8,086 nucleotides of DNA, taken from assembly GCA_028690755.1 (NCBI GenBank), contig JAQVAO010000022.1, positions 1 to 8,086 of the forward strand. Reading direction: 5' to 3'. Position 1 is the first letter of the stretch; the number at the start of each line of letters is the position of its first letter. This document shows, one piece after another, positions 5,160 through 8,086 of the stretch. Below the pieces are notes generated by a model. It saw only the letters and a list, made by a program, of their open reading frames with translations, made no database searches and had not been told where the DNA came from. Both the position numbers and the translations under genes were made by a program. This DNA is from Patescibacteria group bacterium. GTDB taxonomy: Bacteria; Patescibacteriota; UBA1384; XYA2-FULL-43-10; CAINNR01.

Positions 5160-7814
5160 ATGGCGAAGGAAAAAATGGTTTATTTCTTCGGTGGCAAAAA
5201 AGCCGAAGGAAATGGGAAGATGAAAGATCTACTTGGGGGCAAAGGGGCAAACTTAGCAGAGATGGTCAATTCTGGAGTTCCGGTACCACCTGGTTTTACC
5301 ATCACTACTAAAGTTTGCAATTATTTTTCAGACAGCAAAGGGAAAATGCCGGCAAATTTTGACAAAGAATACAAAGAAGCGATCGAGAAAATGGAGCGTG
5401 CCGCCGGCAAGAAATTTGCCGATGAATCAAGCCCTCTTTTAGTTTCTGTCCGTAGTGGTGCTAAATTCTCAATGCCAGGTATGATGGATACAATTCTAAA
5501 CCTCGGCCTTAACGATAAAACTGTCGAAGCACTGGCGACAAAGGCCAACAATCGCCGCTTTGCACTTGACGCTTATCGTCGTTTTATCCAGATGTTTTCC
5601 GATGTTGTTCTTGATATCAAAAAATCGATGTTTGAGGAGATTTTGGAGCATGTAAAAAAGACAGCTAAGGTAAAACTTGATACCGAGCTCAAAGAAGAAG
5701 ATCTTGAAATTCTGATCAAAAAATATAAAGAGCTGGTGAAAAAACATTACGGAAAAGAATTTCCGACCGATCCAATGACCCAGCTTGCAATGGCAAGAGA
5801 CGCGGTCTTTCAGAGCTGGAATAATCCACGAGCAATAACCTACCGCCGAATGAACAAAATCGCCGATGATCTTGGAACCGCTGTCAACGTTCAGGCGATG
5901 GTCTTTGGCAATATGGGCAACGACTCGGCAACCGGTGTTGGCTTCACCAGAAACCCGTCAACCGGAGACGCAGAATTTTACGGCGAATATCTTACCAACG
6001 CTCAGGGGGAAGATGTTGTTGCTGGTATCAGAACACCGAAACCGATATTAGAGCTCAAAAAGGAGATGTCAAAAGCATTCAAGGAGCTCAAAGAAATTAC
6101 CGATAATCTCGAGAAACATTACAGAGATATCCAAGACTTCGAATTTACTATTGAGCAAGGAAAACTCTATATGTTGCAAACCAGAACCGGCAAGCGCACT
6201 GCCCATGCAGCAGTAAAGATTGCTGTCGACATGGTTAAAGAAAAAATGATCTCGGAAAAGGAAGCGATAAGCCGGATTGAACCCGAAAGCTTGAATCAAC
6301 TTTTGCATCCGGTTTTTGATCCGAAAGTAAAATATGAGGCAGCAGCAACCGGGCTTCCAGCATCTCCAGGAGCCGCAGTCGGCCGAATAGTCTTTAGCTC
6401 CGAAGATGCAGTAGAGAAATCAGAAAAAGACAAAGTTATTTTGGTCAGAACCGAAACTTGCCCCGATGATATTCATGGTATGGAAGTTTCTGCTGGTATT
6501 TTGACCGCCAGAGGTGGAATGACCTCTCACGCTGCAGTTGTCGCCAGAGGTATGGGGAAATGCTGCGTTGCCGGATGTGAGGATATTAAAGTCGATGAAA
6601 AAAACAAAAAGCTAACTATGTCCGGCAAAGTTATCAAAGAAGGCGATTATATCTCAATCAACGGCTCAACTGGCGAGGTTATAATCGGACAGGTCCCTAC
6701 CGTCGAACCATCACTTTCTGGTGATTTCGGCACAATAATGAAATGGGTCAACAAGATTAGACGACTGAAAGTCAGGGCAAATGCCGACATTCCAAGGGAT
6801 GCGAAGGTTGCCAGAGAGTTCGGCGCCGAAGGCATCGGTCTTTGTCGAACGGAGCACATGTTCTTTGAATCCGATCGTCTACCTTTTATGCAAAAAATGA
6901 TTTTAGCCGATACCGAAGCGGATCGTCGCAAAGCCCTTGATAAACTTCTGCCGTTCCAAAAAGAAGATTTCAAAGACCTTTATAAAGAAATGAAGGGGTA
7001 CTCAGTCACCGTCCGGCTTCTAGACCCACCTTTGCATGAGTTTTTACCAAAAACTAAAGAAGAAGCCAAAGAACTTTCAAAGAAAATCGGTATTGACGCG
7101 AGTGTTATTTGGACAAAAACGCAAGATTTGCATGAATTCAACCCGATGCTTGGACATCGAGGTTGCCGCCTAGGGATCACTTACCCAGAAATTACCGAGA
7201 TGCAAACCAAGGCAATTATCTCTGCCGCTTGCGAATTGGCCAAGAAAGACAAAATTAAAGTAGTGCCGGAAATTATGGTCCCGCTCGTTGGTAGTGTCAC
7301 CGAACTACGCGATCAAAGAGAGATTATCGACCGCATCGCGGAAGAAACCATGAATTCTTACAGTACAAAAATTAAATACTTGGTTGGTACAATGATTGAA
7401 GTTCCACGCGCCGCCGTTACCGCTGATGAGATCGCTGAAGTTGCTGAGTTTTTCTCATTCGGCACAAATGACTTAACCCAAATGTCGATGGGCTTTTCCA
7501 GAGACGATGCCGGTAAATTTATTAAGATTTATATCGATAAAAAGATTTTTACTTCTGATCCATTCCAGACTCTGGACCAAGAAGGCGTTGGTAAATTTGT
7601 TGAGATCGGGATTGAGAAAGGTCGTGAAACTAAAGGCGATCTAAAAATCGGTATCTGTGGCGAACACGGCGGCGATCCGGATTCAGTTAAATTCTGCCAC
7701 CGCGCTAAAATGGATTATGTTTCTTGCTCACCATACCGAGTACCGATTGCCTGCTTGGCTGCAGCCCAAGCGGTGATTGAGGAAAGTGAGACTTCAGAGT
7801 ACTCAATGAAATAG
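5160..7814 (+). CDS. ppdK: Pyruvate, phosphate dikinase
   Basis: A cytoplasmic 884-residue enzyme (the Clostridium symbiosum enzyme has 874) that reversibly converts pyruvate + ATP + Pi to PEP + AMP + PPi. The N-terminal ATP-grasp domain (about 1-345) has GGKGANLAEM, SVRSGAKFSMPGMMDT, GEYLTNAQGEDVVAGIRTP (from 275) and LQTRTGKRTA (Arg342). The swivelling phosphohistidine domain (about 390-510) has GGMTSHAAVVARGMG with catalytic His457 after Thr455-Ser456. The C-terminal PEP/pyruvate barrel (about 530-875) has GLCRTEHMFF, RLLDPPLHEFLP, SFGTNDLTQM (Asn770) and GICGEHGGDP with catalytic Cys833. His457, Asn770 and Cys833 sit two positions after C. symbiosum His455, Asn768 and Cys831, so the gene looks complete and active. 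It is monocistronic, with its own ribosome binding site and terminator. It can work in glycolysis, using PPi to make ATP, or towards PEP, making PPi for the membrane pyrophosphatase. Direction cannot be read from sequence. Confidence 0.99.
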   Translation: MAKEKMVYFFGGKKAEGNGKMKDLLGGKGANLAEMVNSGVPVPPGFTITTKVCNYFSDSKGKMPANFDKEYKEAIEKMERAAGKKFADESSPLLVSVRSGAKFSMPGMMDTILNLGLNDKTVEALATKANNRRFALDAYRRFIQMFSDVVLDIKKSMFEEILEHVKKTAKVKLDTELKEEDLEILIKKYKELVKKHYGKEFPTDPMTQLAMARDAVFQSWNNPRAITYRRMNKIADDLGTAVNVQAMVFGNMGNDSATGVGFTRNPSTGDAEFYGEYLTNAQGEDVVAGIRTPKPILELKKEMSKAFKELKEITDNLEKHYRDIQDFEFTIEQGKLYMLQTRTGKRTAHAAVKIAVDMVKEKMISEKEAISRIEPESLNQLLHPVFDPKVKYEAAATGLPASPGAAVGRIVFSSEDAVEKSEKDKVILVRTETCPDDIHGMEVSAGILTARGGMTSHAAVVARGMGKCCVAGCEDIKVDEKNKKLTMSGKVIKEGDYISINGSTGEVIIGQVPTVEPSLSGDFGTIMKWVNKIRRLKVRANADIPRDAKVAREFGAEGIGLCRTEHMFFESDRLPFMQKMILADTEADRRKALDKLLPFQKEDFKDLYKEMKGYSVTVRLLDPPLHEFLPKTKEEAKELSKKIGIDASVIWTKTQDLHEFNPMLGHRGCRLGITYPEITEMQTKAIISAACELAKKDKIKVVPEIMVPLVGSVTELRDQREIIDRIAEETMNSYSTKIKYLVGTMIEVPRAAVTADEIAEVAEFFSFGTNDLTQMSMGFSRDDAGKFIKIYIDKKIFTSDPFQTLDQEGVGKFVEIGIEKGRETKGDLKIGICGEHGGDPDSVKFCHRAKMDYVSCSPYRVPIACLAAAQAVIEESETSEYSMK

Positions 7815-7828
7815 ATAATCTAGAAAAT

Positions 7829-7856
7829 AAAAAATCGCCCAGTGGGGTGATTTTTT
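7829..7856. terminator. Bidirectional rho-independent terminator between ppdK and grpE
   Basis: AAAAATCGCCC (7830-7840), loop AGTG, and GGGTGATTTTT (7845-7855) pair over 11 bp, including one G-U, with T-runs downstream on both strands. It begins 15 bases after the ppdK stop. The grpE stop codon (7855-7857, TAA on the minus strand) overlaps the base of the hairpin, so one structure serves both converging genes. Confidence 0.88.
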
Positions 7857-8086
7857 ATTTGGCTACTTTGACTTTTGCCGGCCGAAGAACCTCACCAGCA
7901 TACCTATACCCGGAAAGTATTTCTTCGACAACAGTCCCCGCAGGTTTGTCTGACTCAATCTCTTCAACCGCCTCATGAATCTGCGGATTAAATTCCTGAC
8001 CTACGGAATCGATTCGCGCTAGCCCATTTTCAAACAAGATATTTTCAAACTGTTTTTCAATTTGTTTTATCCCTTGTGCCCAATTA
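7855..8086 (-). CDS. grpE: Nucleotide exchange factor GrpE, C-terminal part (5' end outside window)
   Basis: The minus-strand frame is open to the window edge, giving the last 76 residues; the TTG at 8037 is internal. The sequence fits the GrpE C-terminal beta domain and the end of the preceding helix: GIKQIEKQFENILFENGLARID, then FNPQIHEAVEEIESD, PAGTVVEEILSGYRYAGEVLRPAKVKVAK. GrpE-type hallmarks are P/L-x-x-HEAV, GTVVEE and GY-x-x-x-x-x-VLRPA-x-VKV. GrpE dimers release ADP from DnaK in the cytoplasm and act as a thermosensor. dnaK or hrcA might be expected further right but cannot be seen. It converges on ppdK and shares its terminator. Confidence 0.93.
   Translation of the reverse strand, partial: NWAQGIKQIEKQFENILFENGLARIDSVGQEFNPQIHEAVEEIESDKPAGTVVEEILSGYRYAGEVLRPAKVKVAK

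Overview
The window looks like a piece of a chromosome from a small-genome bacterium, most likely of the Candidatus Patescibacteria/CPR type. This is an inference from gene content and style: closely packed short operons, a large VanW-family surface protein, a membrane pyrophosphatase and a pyruvate,phosphate dikinase, moderate G+C, and sparse Shine-Dalgarno sequences. Stops of the host genes are TAG or TAA, and no in-frame TGA is read as a sense codon, so the standard bacterial code fits and a TGA-recoded lineage is unlikely. No lineage marker such as rRNA is present, so the placement is tentative.

Layout. Bases 1-1325 (+) hold the C-terminal part of a K+-dependent-type membrane ion-pumping pyrophosphatase (hppA). 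It is followed one base later by a 75-residue protein (1327-1554, +) that resembles DUF3006 proteins. A probable promoter at 1563-1591 precedes a 631-residue membrane-anchored VanW-family protein (1620-3515, +). Bases 3516-3876 have no credible protein gene. They hold a GC-rich, strongly structured block with a consensus-like promoter at one end and a terminator-like hairpin at the other, both on the minus strand. I call this an unidentified non-coding RNA of about 315 nt. An IS481-type insertion sequence (about 3886-5052) with matching terminal inverted repeats and an intact minus-strand DDE transposase follows. Then comes ppdK, pyruvate,phosphate dikinase (5160-7814, +), with a good ribosome binding site and a strong terminator. 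The right edge holds the C-terminal part of grpE on the minus strand, running convergently into that terminator.

How it fits together. PPDK interconverts pyruvate + ATP + Pi and PEP + AMP + PPi, and the membrane pyrophosphatase turns PPi into an ion gradient. The two genes suggest a cell that uses PPi as an energy currency, although they are about 3.8 kb apart and not co-transcribed. The insertion sequence sits between two probably once-adjacent divergent promoters, those of the structured RNA (leftwards) and ppdK (rightwards), and appears to have left both intact. The structured RNA is the part of the window that known families explain least.
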